Positions 38,833 through 50,734 are shown, counted from the first letter of the stretch. The stretch is DNA of 64,000 bases from Epiperipatus broadwayi (GCA_028023455.1 JAQFVV010012537.1:1428001-1492000); one strand, 5' to 3'. Notes: generated by a model from the letters alone, not told the origin. Numbers and translations are program-made.

Positions 38833-38841
38833 TGAAAGATG
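38833..38841. repeat. 9-bp flanking duplication, left
   Basis: TGAAAGATG here and TGAAAGTTG at 44013-44021 (one mismatch) flank the 5.2-kb inverted-repeat element. A 9-bp duplication is typical of Mutator-like (MULE) insertion. Confidence 0.5.
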
Positions 38842-39399
38842 GGTACTGATTTAATATGTACTCATGGCCATTTTAAATTCTAAGAACAGTCCAAAAACCC
38901 CTGACACATCCAAGTGATAAATGATATCGATTAATCTAAACATGCCAAGATATGACCATTAGTTACAAAATCTCAATTTACATCAATAATTAAAAAATTA
39001 AAATGCAAATTTATATAATTATGCTTGATGTAATCACATGATTAAAACATACAAAGTCACAATTTACATCAATAATTCTAAAATTAAAGTGCAACTTTCA
39101 TACAGCTATACAATCATGGCCATTCATTACAAAATCTCAATTTACATAATTAATTAAAAAATTAGAGTGCAAATTTCATACAATTATGCTTGATCATATT
39201 CCCAATCACTGTCGTGTATTCTAAAATGAATTTAGTACTTTCCATTCTTACTAATGTTCATCATTAATTATACTCTAACTCAGTCAATATTACTTCTAAA
39301 TCTTATACATTATTAAACTTAATAAAGCCATATTTTTAACCAAATACAACAAGAACATGTAGAAATAAATAATAACAATTTTATTATTTGAAAATACTA

Positions 39400-40020
39400 A
39401 GTAAATAAAATTTATATTACAATATACACATATGAAATAAAGCATATTAATTTTACAATTAATAGGATTTTTTCATACCATAAAGAAAGACTGATGTTGT
39501 ACACTTGCCTTGTTCCATGCAGTTAGAAAAAAAATGAAGATAAGTAAAAATAGCATTGTTCACATTTCATCTCCTGACATGGTCATCAGAGCTACACTTG
39601 ATCATGAGATCCTTACAGGCTCTTGATATTGATACAAATCTATATTTTCATCCAAATGAGATTTACCATCAACAAATTATGGAAACATTAATTCTATAAT
39701 TAATAATAAATTGCATATTATCTTAAGTTACTTGCATGTAAATAGACATAGATTTGTATTGACTTCAAAAGCACATAAAGACCTCATGTAATCAAGTGTA
39801 GAACCGATGACCACATCAGAGATGAAATGTAAACAATGCTATTTTTACTTATTTCCATTTTTTTCTAACTACATGAAACAAATCAAGTGTGCAACCTGTC
39901 TTTCTTTCTGATAAGAAAAAAATCATATTAACTGTAAAATTAATATGCTTTATTTCATATGGTTATGGCATATATTGAAATATAATTAATATTTACTTAG
40001 TATTTTGAAATAATAAAATC
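39400..40020. repeat. Inner palindrome in the long-TIR element
   Basis: About 39400-39660 and 39720-40020 are inverted copies of each other (AAATACTAAGTAAATA..., GCATATTAATTTTACA..., AGCATTGTTCACATTTCATC), with the centre near 39690. A third copy lies at about 43080-43360 in the same direction as the 39720 copy. Confidence 0.7.
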
Positions 40021-40477
40021 TGTAATTATTTATTTGTACATGTGCTTGTTACATGTGGCTAAAAATATATTTATTAAGTTTAATAATATATTAGATAGGA
40101 AGCCATGTTTAATGACTCCAGAAAAGCAAAAGAAAAGTTTAATTAGTGTTATTTTAAATATGATAAATTTCACATTACTTGTACATGTGCTTGTTATATT
40201 TGGTTAAAAATATGGATTTACTAAGTTCATCATTGTGCCCTCACACAGCGGTTTGAATTTTCAAATTTGCAATATCCGCTTTCAGTTCAAAATTTCCAGA
40301 AATCTATGCAGTCTGCACATATGCTTTTTACATCTTCATTTGCTAAGTTTTATTTTTCTGCGATAAAAATTGACAATTTTATGATAATTTTTGTAATCGA
40401 CTAACTTAATTTTTTTGTCTTTCTCTCAGTTTTTTTTATTTTTAATGGAATTGTATTTATCCTGAAATTTATTTCAG

Positions 40478-41500
40478 AAAAAAATTCAAGATTTTACTGA
40501 TTCTAGTGAAAACAGAAATTTTCGTATAAGTGAGCTTTGGAACTCGAGCGCTTCTTGTAGCAGCTTTTTTGACAAATTATCTGCCAATGATTTAGAATTA
40601 AATATAGTACCAGAAAAAAAAAGAAGAATAAAAATGAAATGTATGAATACAAGTGCTGCAGCTCTGCCCATTTCAGACCCATCTTCCCAATCATATCTGA
40701 ACAAGTTACCAATGAACATTATCAGGTCAAATTTTACTAAGTCTCCCAGACTCAAGCTTTCCACCACTAGTGAGCATTCTAGATTTTTAAAAAAATGCTC
40801 ACAATTGGGTAAATTTGTCATATTGCAAATTATCTGCATTTTTGGCATGATAATGGGAATTTCCTCCATATGTCCAGTACATTAATTAGATGATATCTGG
40901 AGGTCTGATATGAAACTAAGAAAATCATATTTTGAAAATATTATGGCCTGATTTAGATTTTATTTAATATTACTTTGTTTACATTTTAATAATAAAAATA
41001 TTCCAAATGCTAAATGTAAAGATTTTGTCAGAGTATATACATTTAGGCCAATTATAGACTACTGCAATGTAAATTTTACATCTGCATATCAAATGCATAG
41101 AGAGGTATCAATTGATGAAGCTATTACTAAATTTACTGGTCATAGTAGCATAAAACAACATGAGCCCAAAAAAATCTATAAAGCAAAAATTCAAATGGTG
41201 GATGTGTGCAGATAGCCATAGTGGAATGTGTCTCATATGGAGCTGTAAACAGGCAAAGATACAACTTCAGATGCTGGCCAATGTCTGGGTACTCTAGCTA
41301 TTTGTCACAGTGAAAGTCTGATATGTGGCACATCTCAAACATCACAACACTTATATAGAAGTGTAAACTAGCATGTCAGTTTGGCAAAGATCTCCCCATG
41401 TAGATGCTCATCAGTAGCTCTAATCAGTAAGTTGTATTTGTGTTTGGTTGTAGTATTATTTTAATTGTAAGCTATCATTTTATAGTAACCATTTGCTTTT
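40478..41500 (+). pseudogene. piggyBac-type (DDE_Tnp_1_7) transposase, inactive
   Basis: The first part is an open frame from 40478 to the stop at 40883-40885, preceded by an acceptor-like ATTTATTTCAG. It has a Ser-rich, probably disordered N-terminal region and then KFVILQIICIFGMIMGISSI, which corresponds to the conserved helix before the D-Y/I-W-S motif. After the stop the same reading continues as DIWRSDMK, then RFYLILLCLHFNNKN, then TFRPIIDYCN, then VSIDEAITKF with GHSSIKQHEPKK, the segment carrying the first catalytic Asp (codon 41114-41116). A one-base shift at about 41210 continues as DVCADSHSGMCLIW. In-frame stops and the shift make it non-functional. The family assignment comes from the order of these motifs. 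The cysteine-rich C-terminal domain was not found. Confidence 0.7.
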
Positions 41501-42239
41501 ATATTTTAGATAAATTCTATTTAATAAGATGAAGTGTTTGCCACTAGCTGACTGGTAGGATAAACAATAATACTACATTGCACTGATTCTAAACTACTAA
41601 CTTATGAACCTCATGTTTAACTCTATAATGAATTTAGCAGTTCATTCACTTTTTATTTTATTATTTTATTTTGTATATAGTGACTATTTTAGTAGTAATT
41701 TTTAATAAATTACAAACACTATTGAAATTCTTTATTATAATATTCAAATTATACTAATTATTGATCAATATTAACTACTTGTTATTAGGGATGACATATT
41801 CATTGCAAACCCCTGTATGGAAAAACACTTTGAAAGGCTATTAGGAAAAAATGAAAGGTACTAATATCTTTATTCTACAAAGTGTTCAAGTGATGGATTA
41901 CCTTAGGTAAGTGTTATCATATATCAATTTATTGGAAATTTAATAATGAATGCAAATAATTTACTAAAAAAAGCATAGTTTTCAAATTAATGTGTAAAAA
42001 TTTAGAATTTATGAAATAATATGAAAATAATTTTTAGAAATATTAAAATTTTGTTCTTTTTTTTATTTCTTTGAATATCAATGGCTATATTTTTTTAGCT
42101 TCATTACCTTCTTTGGTGTTTTATGTTTCAAACAATATATATTAAGTCATTTTTGAATAATATAAACTTAAGTGATTTTAAATTTGTGGCTTAACATAAT
42201 TTTTTAAATATTCAATATGGCTGCTTCGATGATGAAATA

Positions 42240-42820
42240 GTTAATAATAAGCTTTTAGTTTTTCGAAATTATAAGGTTAGTGTGATTATTTTTTACATTA
42301 TTTGTGCATGTACTTATTGTATTTAGTTAAAAATATGAATTTATTAAGATGTAATGTAACTCGTATTTAATAAGCTTTTAGGTTTTCAAAATTATAAGGT
42401 TGGTATGATCATTTTTACATTATTCGTACATGTGCTTTGTTATATTTGGTTAAAAATATGGATTTATTAAGTTTAATAAACTTATAAATTTTCAAAATTA
42501 TAAGGTTGGTGTGATTAATTTTATATTATTTGTATATGTCCTTATTGTATTTGGTTAAAAATATGGATTTATTAAATTTAATAGGCTATTAGTTGAATGA
42601 AATTATAAAGTTGGTATGATCAATTTTACATTATTTGTACATGTGCTTGTTATATTTGAATAAAAATATGGATTTATTAAGTTGTAATGTAACTCGTATT
42701 TAATAAGCTTTTAGTTTTTCAAAATTGTAAGGTTGGTATGATCAATTTTACATTATTTTTACATGTTCTTGTTGTATTTTGTTAAAAATATGGATTTATT
42801 AATTTCAATAATGTATAAGA
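42240..42820. repeat. Tandem repeat, ~115-bp unit
   Basis: About five diverged copies built on AAAATTATAAGGTTGGTATG, TTTTACATTATTTGTACATG and AAAAATATGGATTTATTAAG. Single copies of the same words also occur at about 40040, 40180 and 43350. The array lies on the right side of the long-TIR element's core. Confidence 0.7.
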
Positions 42821-44021
42821 TTTAGGAATAATATTTATTGAGTTAGAATATAGTTAGCAATAAACATCAGTGAAAATGGAAAGTATTAAATTCATTTTAG
42901 AATACACAAGTTTTTGGGCATATAATCAAGCATAATTATATTAAATTTATGCTCTAATTTTTTAATTATTTATGTAAATTGTGATTTTGTAATGAATGAT
43001 CATGACTGCATAGTTGTATGAAATTTACACTTTAATTTTAGAATTATTTATGTAAATTATGACATTGTATGTTTTAGTCATCAATATAGCTTTGTATAAA
43101 TATCAAGAGCCCTTAAGAACCTCACGTGATCAAGAGTAGATATGATGACCACATCAAAAGATGAAATGTGCACAACATTATTTTTACTTGTCTCCATTTT
43201 TTTTTCTAATTACATAGAACAAAGCAAGCATGCAATATCAGACTTTCTTTCTGGTAAGAAAAAAATCCTATTAATTGTAAAATTAATATGCTTTATTTTA
43301 TATGTTTATGACATGTATTATAATATAATTCATATTTACTTAGTATTTTGAAATGTGCTTGTTGTATTTAGTTAAAAATATGGATTTATTAAGTTTAATA
43401 ATGTATAAGATTTAGGAATAATATTGACTGAGTTAGAATAACATTAGTGAGAATAGAAAATATTAAATTCATTTTAGAATACACAACAGTGATTGAAAAT
43501 ATGATCAAGCATAATTGTATGAAATTTGCACTCTAATTTTTTAATTATGTAAATTGTGATTTTGTAATGAATGGTTATGATTGCATAGTTGTACAAAATT
43601 TACACTTAAATTTTAAAATTATTGATGTAAATTGTGACTATATGTTTTAGTCACATGATTAGATCAAACATAATTGTACATAATTTGTGCTTTAATTTTT
43701 TAATTATTGGTGTAAATTGTGATTTTGTAATGAATGGCCATGATTGCAGTTGTAAGAAAGTTGCGCTTCAATTTTAGAATTATTGATGTAAATTGTGACT
43801 TTGTATGTTTTAATCATGTGATTAGATCAAGCATAATTCTATGAATTTTGCATTTCAATTTAATTATTGATGAAATTGGGATTTTGTAACAAATGGTCAT
43901 ATCATGACCACATGTATATTTGTTGATGCCATTTATCACTTGGATGTGTCAGCAAGGATTTTGCATGGTTCTTAGAATTCAAAATGGCTGTGAGATCATA
44001 CTAAATCAGTACTGAAAGTTG

Positions 44022-44760
44022 GTCAAAATGTTAATTTATCTTAGATTACAATAGGTTTAAACTTATGACTGAAATTTAATTCATTTTATCATGATAGAAA
44101 CTATGTTATGAAAATTCTAAAAACATGTATATCACTTTGTCAAGACAAATGTTATTGAAAGCAAAGCATATATAATTTTGCTGTTCATTACTTTTGTAGC
44201 TTCTTCAATGCCATTTTTGCCTGAATCAATTTATGTGACTATGGACATAAATTATCTGGCTAGATACTCAGATATTCATGTGCAAGTAATATGCTTTTTA
44301 ATAACTAAATATTTGACAAGCTTAGACAAAAATAATTTGCACCAATACATTTCCTTATTATATAAAACTAGAGATCATTTTGTAGTAGTAATTTCTGTAT
44401 CAAAAGGCATTAATTTACCTGGAGATCAGAGATATACTGTCGCTATAAAATTATTAAGATGATCTAACCAGTCTATTATAAGTAGTCTTACAAGCTCTTT
44501 TATTAACTGCAAATCTTCAATAATCTCTCATTCCTTGATTTTACTATTTAACTTTTGCTAAATTATTTTGACCTCTAACAGTTATAAAATCATTATTGTT
44601 CACTCTTCACAATATGTTTGCCCCCATTAACAACTGCTCTAGTTTTCTTTATCAATGCAATTTCTAAATTTATCACATTTTAATCTATCAATCTTATCAA
44701 CTTATTATCCATTAAAACACTATTGTCTTGGTAAAACATTTTATTTTTGCATCATGTATG
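44022..44760. other. Spacer with one unconvincing frame
   Basis: AT-rich. The 94-codon frame at 44178-44462 (MLFITFVASSMPF...) has no recognisable domain and no downstream splice signal that I trust. Confidence 0.4.
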
Positions 44761-44821
44761 TATTGTAATAGTTGTGTTACATGGCACACAATAACATATT
44801 GTGGGCTCACATATATATATA

Positions 44822-45420
44822 TGATAACAGATGGTGTTCTACCAAAAACACCATCAAGCGTAGTTTTCTGTTTACATAAACGTCAGAGCGAGCATTCACT
44901 ATCTCTAACTTTAATTCCACTTTCAGATCATGATTTCAAGCTATTTGCTATCGTCAGTGAAAGACAGGAATAAGAAACTAGATCTAAACACAAACTCTGA
45001 GCATTTATGAAACAGTTTCTATTCAGTTTGCAAGCGTGAATCTTTTAGACACGTTAATGTCTTCAAACTCAGCATAGCAAGCCAGATAGCTACATGGGTC
45101 TGATCTCAGTTCAGCATCACCACATAGTAGAAGCCTCTGCAATATACATCATTGCAAGAAAGACCTCAAAGGTACATTTATAAAAAACAAAAAAACACAC
45201 AAGTTAAAAAACTTGCTAACACTTGTATTTATGATAACAGATGGCGTTCTACCAAAAACACTGTCAAGCGTAGTTTTCTGTTTACATAAACGTCAGAGTG
45301 AGCATTCACTATCTCTAACTTTAATTCCACTTTCAGATCATGATTTCAAGCTATTTGCTATCGTCAGTGAAAGACAGGAATAAGAAACTAGATCTAAACA
45401 CAAACTCTGAGCATTTATGA
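44822..45420. mobile_element. Short element with 190-bp direct terminal repeats
   Basis: Positions 44822-45010 and 45232-45420 are nearly identical direct repeats (from ATGATAACAGATGG to GAGCATTTATGA, with about five differences), separated by about 220 bp of different sequence. Both are absent from elements C1 and C2 at the matching place. The layout resembles a terminal-repeat retrotransposon in miniature, but I found no clear TG..CA ends, primer site or target duplication. A local tandem duplication of an inserted SINE-like unit is also possible. Confidence 0.45.
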
Positions 45421-45532
45421 AAAAAAGAAATAAATACAGAGAAGAATTTTGTAGATATTTTCTATATGTCCCTGGAATAAAATAAAATCATAGTAAAAGT
45501 TTAAATAATTTTGAATTTAAAGTAGAATTTTA

Positions 45533-46861
45533 GGTAGTTTTCTGTTCTATTGTCGCTTGATGGCATTGATGCTAAGGAAAAACACATAGATATAATGTTC
45601 CCAGGCCAGTGATTTTATAGAACTATTAACTTTATTTTTGGAATAGGAAATAAAATAAATTATATTACAATTTACACAAAATTAAAAAATTCAAACCAAA
45701 TATAAAAATGAAAGCCAACTTTTTGGACTTTTTTGGGCAGTAATGAATCAGAGATTGGCTTGTGTGTGTGTGTGTCAATAAAAAAATTACATTACTTTCT
45801 AATAGCAAATAATAGTACATTAGAGACTTTTTTGGACAGTAATTAATCAGAGACTGGCTTTTTTGAGAGAGTGTGTGTGTGAATATAAAAAGTTATGTTC
45901 CTTTTTTAATATAAAATAAGAGTAAATTTTAGCCTTTTTGGGACATTAATTAATCACACACTGTGTTTTGAAATCAAAGCCAACTTTGAATTTTGGGAGA
46001 GTAATTAATCAGAGAGTGGCATTTGTGTGTGTGTATGTGTGTATATAAAAAGTTACATTACTTTTTTAATATCAAATAATAGTAAATATCAGAGACTTTT
46101 TTGGAAAGTAATGAATCAGAGACTGCCTTCTTTGGGTGTGTGTGTGTGGATATGAAAAGTTACGGTACTTTTCTAATAAAAAATAAAAGTAAATTTTTTA
46201 CCCTTTTTTTGGACAGTAATTAATCAGACCTTGCGTTTTGGTGAAAAAGTAAGTTAGAATGCAATTTACCGACTAAAATTAATAATTATAACAAATTATT
46301 AAAATGAAAGCCAACTCCGGTGTCTGGCAATTGCCAATTTTCAGAGTTCAAAGCAGCCATCTTACTTGTCTCAGACAATTTCTCATGGATACATTATTTT
46401 GATCATGATCTTTGAAATAGTGATGTGCCACACCCTAAAATCCAATTTCTGAGGGTTACACAGTCCCGATGGAACAGTGACAACACTGTTAAAACTGTTA
46501 GAAGGTACCAGTAGGTCAGTTCATATGAAAAAACAGATGTTGGACCTGAAAAGTTCAATTATTTAGACACGATGCAGTCAACACACCCTCACATGATATT
46601 GTAACAAAAATAGATAACCCAGCATTATGCTTAAATGCATAACACAAGCAACTAAGGCAGCCAATGAAGGCATTTTTCTGTGCTTTTAGCATAGAAAGAA
46701 GCCACAGCAGTAGCTGGCAGCTGAGTAAATGGATTCTTTCTGTGTTTAATTGTAGAAAGAAGGCTATTGGCTTGGAGGTGGCCATGGAAATGCTATATTT
46801 CTGGGAATTTGGCTAGAAATAGCACCATCAAGTGGCTGGCATGATAGAACAGAACACTACC
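45533..46861. mobile_element. hAT-like non-autonomous element, 1.33 kb
   Basis: The left end GGTAGTTTTCTGTTCTAT and the right end, reversed, GGTAGTGTTCTGTTCTAT are inverted repeats. A further TTGATGG match lies just inside each end. The flanks GAATTTTA (45525-45532) and AAATTTTA (46862-46869) form an 8-bp duplication with one mismatch. The insertion splits sequence that is continuous in elements C1 and C2. The interior has a GT-rich minisatellite and a GC-richer 3' half (46310-46850) but no transposase. Confidence 0.7.
45715..46240. repeat. GT-containing minisatellite, ~110-130-bp unit
   Basis: Five diverged units, each built from GACTTTTTTGGACAGTAAT, TAATCAGAGACTGGC, a (TG)n run and ATATAAAAAGTTACATTAC. 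It lies wholly within the hAT-like element. Confidence 0.8.
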
Positions 46862-49499
46862 AAATTTTATTATAAAGTAAATAATTAAAAAGGTCTAAAT
46901 AAATATTAATATTGTATTCTGATTTTGAAATTAAAAACAAGCATGTTTTATGATAAAATAGAACTGATAATTGTAAACATTTCTATTATTTATTTTTAAA
47001 CATCTTTGTAGACCATACATGTGATAAAATTCCAGAGTAGCTTTTAATTAAAAGTGATTTGAAAAGATTAAAAAAGATAAGAAAAACAGTTTTTAATTAA
47101 TGTATTTTTGTCACATCAGCTGACTATACACAGTTGATAAAAATATTAGATGAATATGGTTGGTAATTTTTTTGAGAGGCAGTTGGTAGTAATTAGCTGG
47201 CCAGAATAGTTGGCTAGCAGAGTTGGTGTTTGGAGAAATATAGTTCCCATGAAGATCTAAAGGAAGGCAAAGGGACAAGTCCAGAAGCTGCTCTATAGTT
47301 CACTCAGAGGTCACATGAAGTCAGTCAACTACCAATGAATCAATTAGCCTGCACAAATGTTTTCTAGAAACAGCTTGCTGACCTGAAGTTTATAAAATCC
47401 TAGACAGAAGGAAGATCATTGCAGATCAACAGTTATCTGATTATACCTTTCCCGATGACAGCTCTTACCAAGAGAACCTCAGCTTGTTGAAGAATTAATT
47501 ATATGTATGCTGATGTATTTATATGCAGAGAAGCACAAATTAACGTAAATACATAAAGCATAGCTGGTGAATTGTTTCAAGTAATTTCTTAAACTGACTT
47601 TTTTTTAGAAAGTGAGATATATAATTGAGAACAATACTATTTAAAATTGTTTTAAAAGAGTAACAAATAATTTTGCTTGAATGAAATAGTTGAATTCATT
47701 AACAATCCTATTTTTTTTTTTAAAAAAAAAAAACAAATAAAAAAAAACAAATCTTTTTAGATAAATTTAAAAATGCAATTAATTTAGAGTAACCTATAAA
47801 AAAAGGAACTTATAATCTGTCAAGGATAATTTTTTTTTTAAAAAAAAAAGAAGAAATAAATAGACTTATGTTTAATAACTGATTTATATTATTTTTTTAT
47901 ATACACATGTATATGTAAATTTTATATATATTCAACAAGAAATTAATTAGAAAAAGAATATTTTTAAAAACTTCATTATTTTGCCAAATCAAAAATATAA
48001 TGTAAATGGCAGTGTGTGCATAAATTGCCTAAACACACACACACATATATATGTTAAACATTATCAATTATATACTATAAAAAGAAAAATGAATTTTTGC
48101 TATTAAATAAAAAATTCAAATATGATAGATGAATTTATGTTAATAAATTATTATATCACATGTATGTGCACAGATGATATATATATATATTTAAGTAAAC
48201 CTAACATAAGGTATTTGTATCATTAAAATATAACTTAAAAATTTTAACCATGTATTTTTATTTTATGGAAAATCAAGTATGTTCAGGAATTATTATGCCA
48301 TGTGTCTGTGTGCATATATATATCAATATGTGTCAGATAGACACTTTTATGGATATTTTAATCATTTATTTTATTCAGAAATTATTAAACCCCATATTGG
48401 TACATATATTGTAAATCAATGTGATAATTTTTATTTTGTATATTAATCAAAATCAGAAGACTTAATATATATGTGTATTGTCTTGCTCTGCTGTCCTTGA
48501 TTTCATTTTTTATTGTTATAAATAAACTTATATGTTATTGTTAAACTAATCCCACTATATTTGATTCTAAATAGTTTTTAAGATATTATATATTGCATCA
48601 TCTCTTGATCATAATAACAGTTATAGATTGTGTTATCTAAACTAGATTTGTGCATAATGGTCTGATATATGGAAGGGGGTGTAGATTAGTTGTTATGGGA
48701 ATCCAGTGATGGTAATGATCAACATTATTCTGGTTGATGCAAAAAGAATATTCTTTAAAGCTCATGCACTACATTTTATTTTAGTTATGTCTCTATCAAA
48801 ATTTAAGTTTATAGTTGGTCAATACATTAATGGTACTAAGTGGCCAGAGCATCAATGATGATCAGCATGTTTTAATATCACAGCATTATAATTTTTATTG
48901 CTGTATAAGATTGAGGAGCACTTAAGTTGGTACATCCAAATTAATTGCTAAATAATTGCCCCAAGATGGCAAAGGCTAAATAGTTGGCCTGGTCTACAGT
49001 AGACCGATTTCACAAGATTGACTGTTGATTTATTTTGATTGTTGGTCATTCATGATAAATGATGATTATTACTTATTTATAATGCTAGTGGATTTCTAGT
49101 TAATTGTTCTTAAATAGTGAGTTAATTGGGCTGATCTCTCAGAGAGTTGTCAAAATCTCTCATGCTCTTATAATATATAACTTTACTTATATGTTTTAGA
49201 TATTGAACATTAATTTAATATTTTACTTTATTACTTTAATATTTTATCTCATTATTTAAAATAATTTTAATTGAAATATTTTGTTTACTTGGGGGTTGAA
49301 TTTGATTTTTCCATCATCCTAGCTAGGTTGACCTAACTTTCCCATCCTGTTATAATATATACTATATATATTTCTTCAATATTATTCTTGTTTTGAATAT
49401 ATTCTATGATGCTTGTCAAATTATTATTTCATACTGAAAAAACAATATAGTAAATAATTCTGATTAAAAGTAATAAATTTTTACATGACTTAATATATT

Positions 49500-49694
49500 T
49501 TGTGCCGGGCACACTTCGAATGACCTAGCACAATATTAGAGAAATTATGGTTTAAAATATGTAATGAAATCATTAAGGGGATGTATTATTAACAATATCC
49601 AACTATAAATTTACATTGAAAAAATAAATGGTGCCCGCCACCTGGCCGGTATTATAGAATGTGCTCTTAAGTGCAAAAAGGTTGGGGACCCCTG
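49500..49694. mobile_element. Truncated hAT-type MITE, right end
   Basis: The right terminus, reversed, reads CAGGGGTCCCCAACCTTTTT, a typical hAT-type end. Subterminal GTGCCCGCCACCTGGCC and, at the left, TTTGTGCCGGGCACACTTCG are also typical of such MITEs. No matching left terminus or 8-bp duplication is visible, so the left part is lost or rearranged. Confidence 0.5.
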
Positions 49695-49699
49695 ACATA

Positions 49700-50415
49700 G
49701 GTACATAGATGACTATATTTTAGTATTTCCTACAGATAATTTTAAAAAATACAATTATTATGATAAATGAATTAAAAAGATAATATTAAATTTAAAATGG
49801 AGAAAAAGAATAAATATGAAATTAATTTCATGACTATTAAATTAAGTAAGATTTATAAAAAAGAAAAATTATGTATACATAAGATGTCACTTAGAAAGAA
49901 AAAAACATTCTTGTGGTTTGCTTACTAATTAAAAATCTGATATAGAGAATATACATAAAATTAGTGCTATTAATAAAAGAATAAAATAAATAGAGAATTT
50001 AAGATATACTTTGATAAAAAATAAATAAATAAAGAGATTATTAAAATAAAAATGAAAGTTTAAATAATGATTATCTTAGAATAAAAAATGAATGATTGAA
50101 TAAATAAATTGAAAAAAAAAGTAAAAATTTTAAACAATAAAAAGAATTAAAAAATGAGAAGATATATATTTTGCAGTTATAAAATAATTGTACTTTTTTA
50201 CAATTTCAAGAAAATTATGGATTATATAATATAAAAATTTAATTGACTTGATAATAAAATTGGTTTATAAAAAGAAAAATACTATAAGTATTATTCTTAA
50301 TTTTAAAGAATTTAATATAATGAAAGGAATTGCCCAAATAGTTTGTAAAATATGTGAAATTAAAGCTATTAAAATGGATTATAAATTTATTTAATGCACA
50401 TGGTTACATAAGTAA
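49700..50415. other. AT-rich spacer
   Basis: An A-rich plus strand with no gene or repeat boundary that I can support. Confidence 0.5.
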
Positions 50416-50421
50416 TATTTA

Positions 50422-50734
50422 CTAAGGCAATAAACCTCAAGAGTGTGTGCTTGAAAATGCGAAGCTAGGGACCTATATGCTTGTGGTTAAGACCTGTAGA
50501 GGTCCCTACCTTTTTTGCAGGTACTAATGTATAATAGGAATTCTGGACTTAATCAGTGAAGTATTGAATAGTTTCACGCTCTCAGATCTAATCGCTTCAG
50601 CTTTAGCTTACAGAAAGTAGGTCAAAGTAAAGAAGTGTTCCCCTCTTTTCTTCTAAAGCGTAAGCTTGTGGTTAAAACCTGTAGAGGTCCCTACCTTCAC
50701 ATTTTCAAGCGCACACGCTTGTTTATTGGCTTAG
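50422..50734. mobile_element. TA-flanked MITE, 313 bp
   Basis: The inverted ends CTAAGGCAATAAAC and GTTTATTGGCTTAG are flanked by TA on both sides (50420-50421 and 50735-50736). Inner inverted matches include GCTTGAAAATG and GAAGGTAGGGACC. This fits a Tc1/mariner-type MITE. It also carries a direct repeat of CTTGTGGTTAAGACCTGTAG at about 50480 and 50668. It contains no ORF. Confidence 0.75.

Larger units (their letters stand above)
38842..44012. mobile_element. 5.2-kb long-TIR element with nested palindromes
   Basis: The left end GGTACTGATTTAATATG and the right end, reversed, GTACTGATTTAGTATGAT begin long inverted repeats. The left arm (about 38842-39360) pairs with much of 42830-44012, where part of the arm occurs more than once. 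Repeated phrases include TCACAATTTACATCAATAAT and ATACAATTATGCTTGATC. A 9-bp flanking duplication with one mismatch fits a MULE-type element. The core holds a dead piggyBac-type transposase (40478-41500), which does not match that terminus type, so the structure may be composite. A second module (about 39400-39660) is repeated inverted at 39720-40020 and again at 43080-43360. Confidence 0.55.
44764..49354 (+). mobile_element. Solo-LTR-like element C3, with nested insertions
   Basis: It starts TGTAATAGTTGTGTTACA and ends CCCATCCTGTTATA. The flanks are GTAT on the left and ATAT on the right (one mismatch). Regions 45421-45530 and 46870-49354 align with elements C1 and C2, for example TTTATAGTTGG, GGCCAGAGCAT and TGGTCTACAG near the end. 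The extra length comes from a terminal-repeat insertion (about 44822-45420) and a hAT-like insertion (45533-46861). The splice-donor-like site is decayed to GTGAAT at 47567. AATAAA lies near 48520. Confidence 0.6.

Noticed and set aside
40486-40869. 127-codon minus-strand frame
   Set aside because: It is the antisense of the piggyBac-type transposase N-terminal frame on plus, which has recognisable family motifs; the minus frame has none.
44178-44462. 94-codon plus frame starting MLFITFVASS
   Set aside because: No domain, no flanking coding signal, and it lies between two transposons; probably chance.
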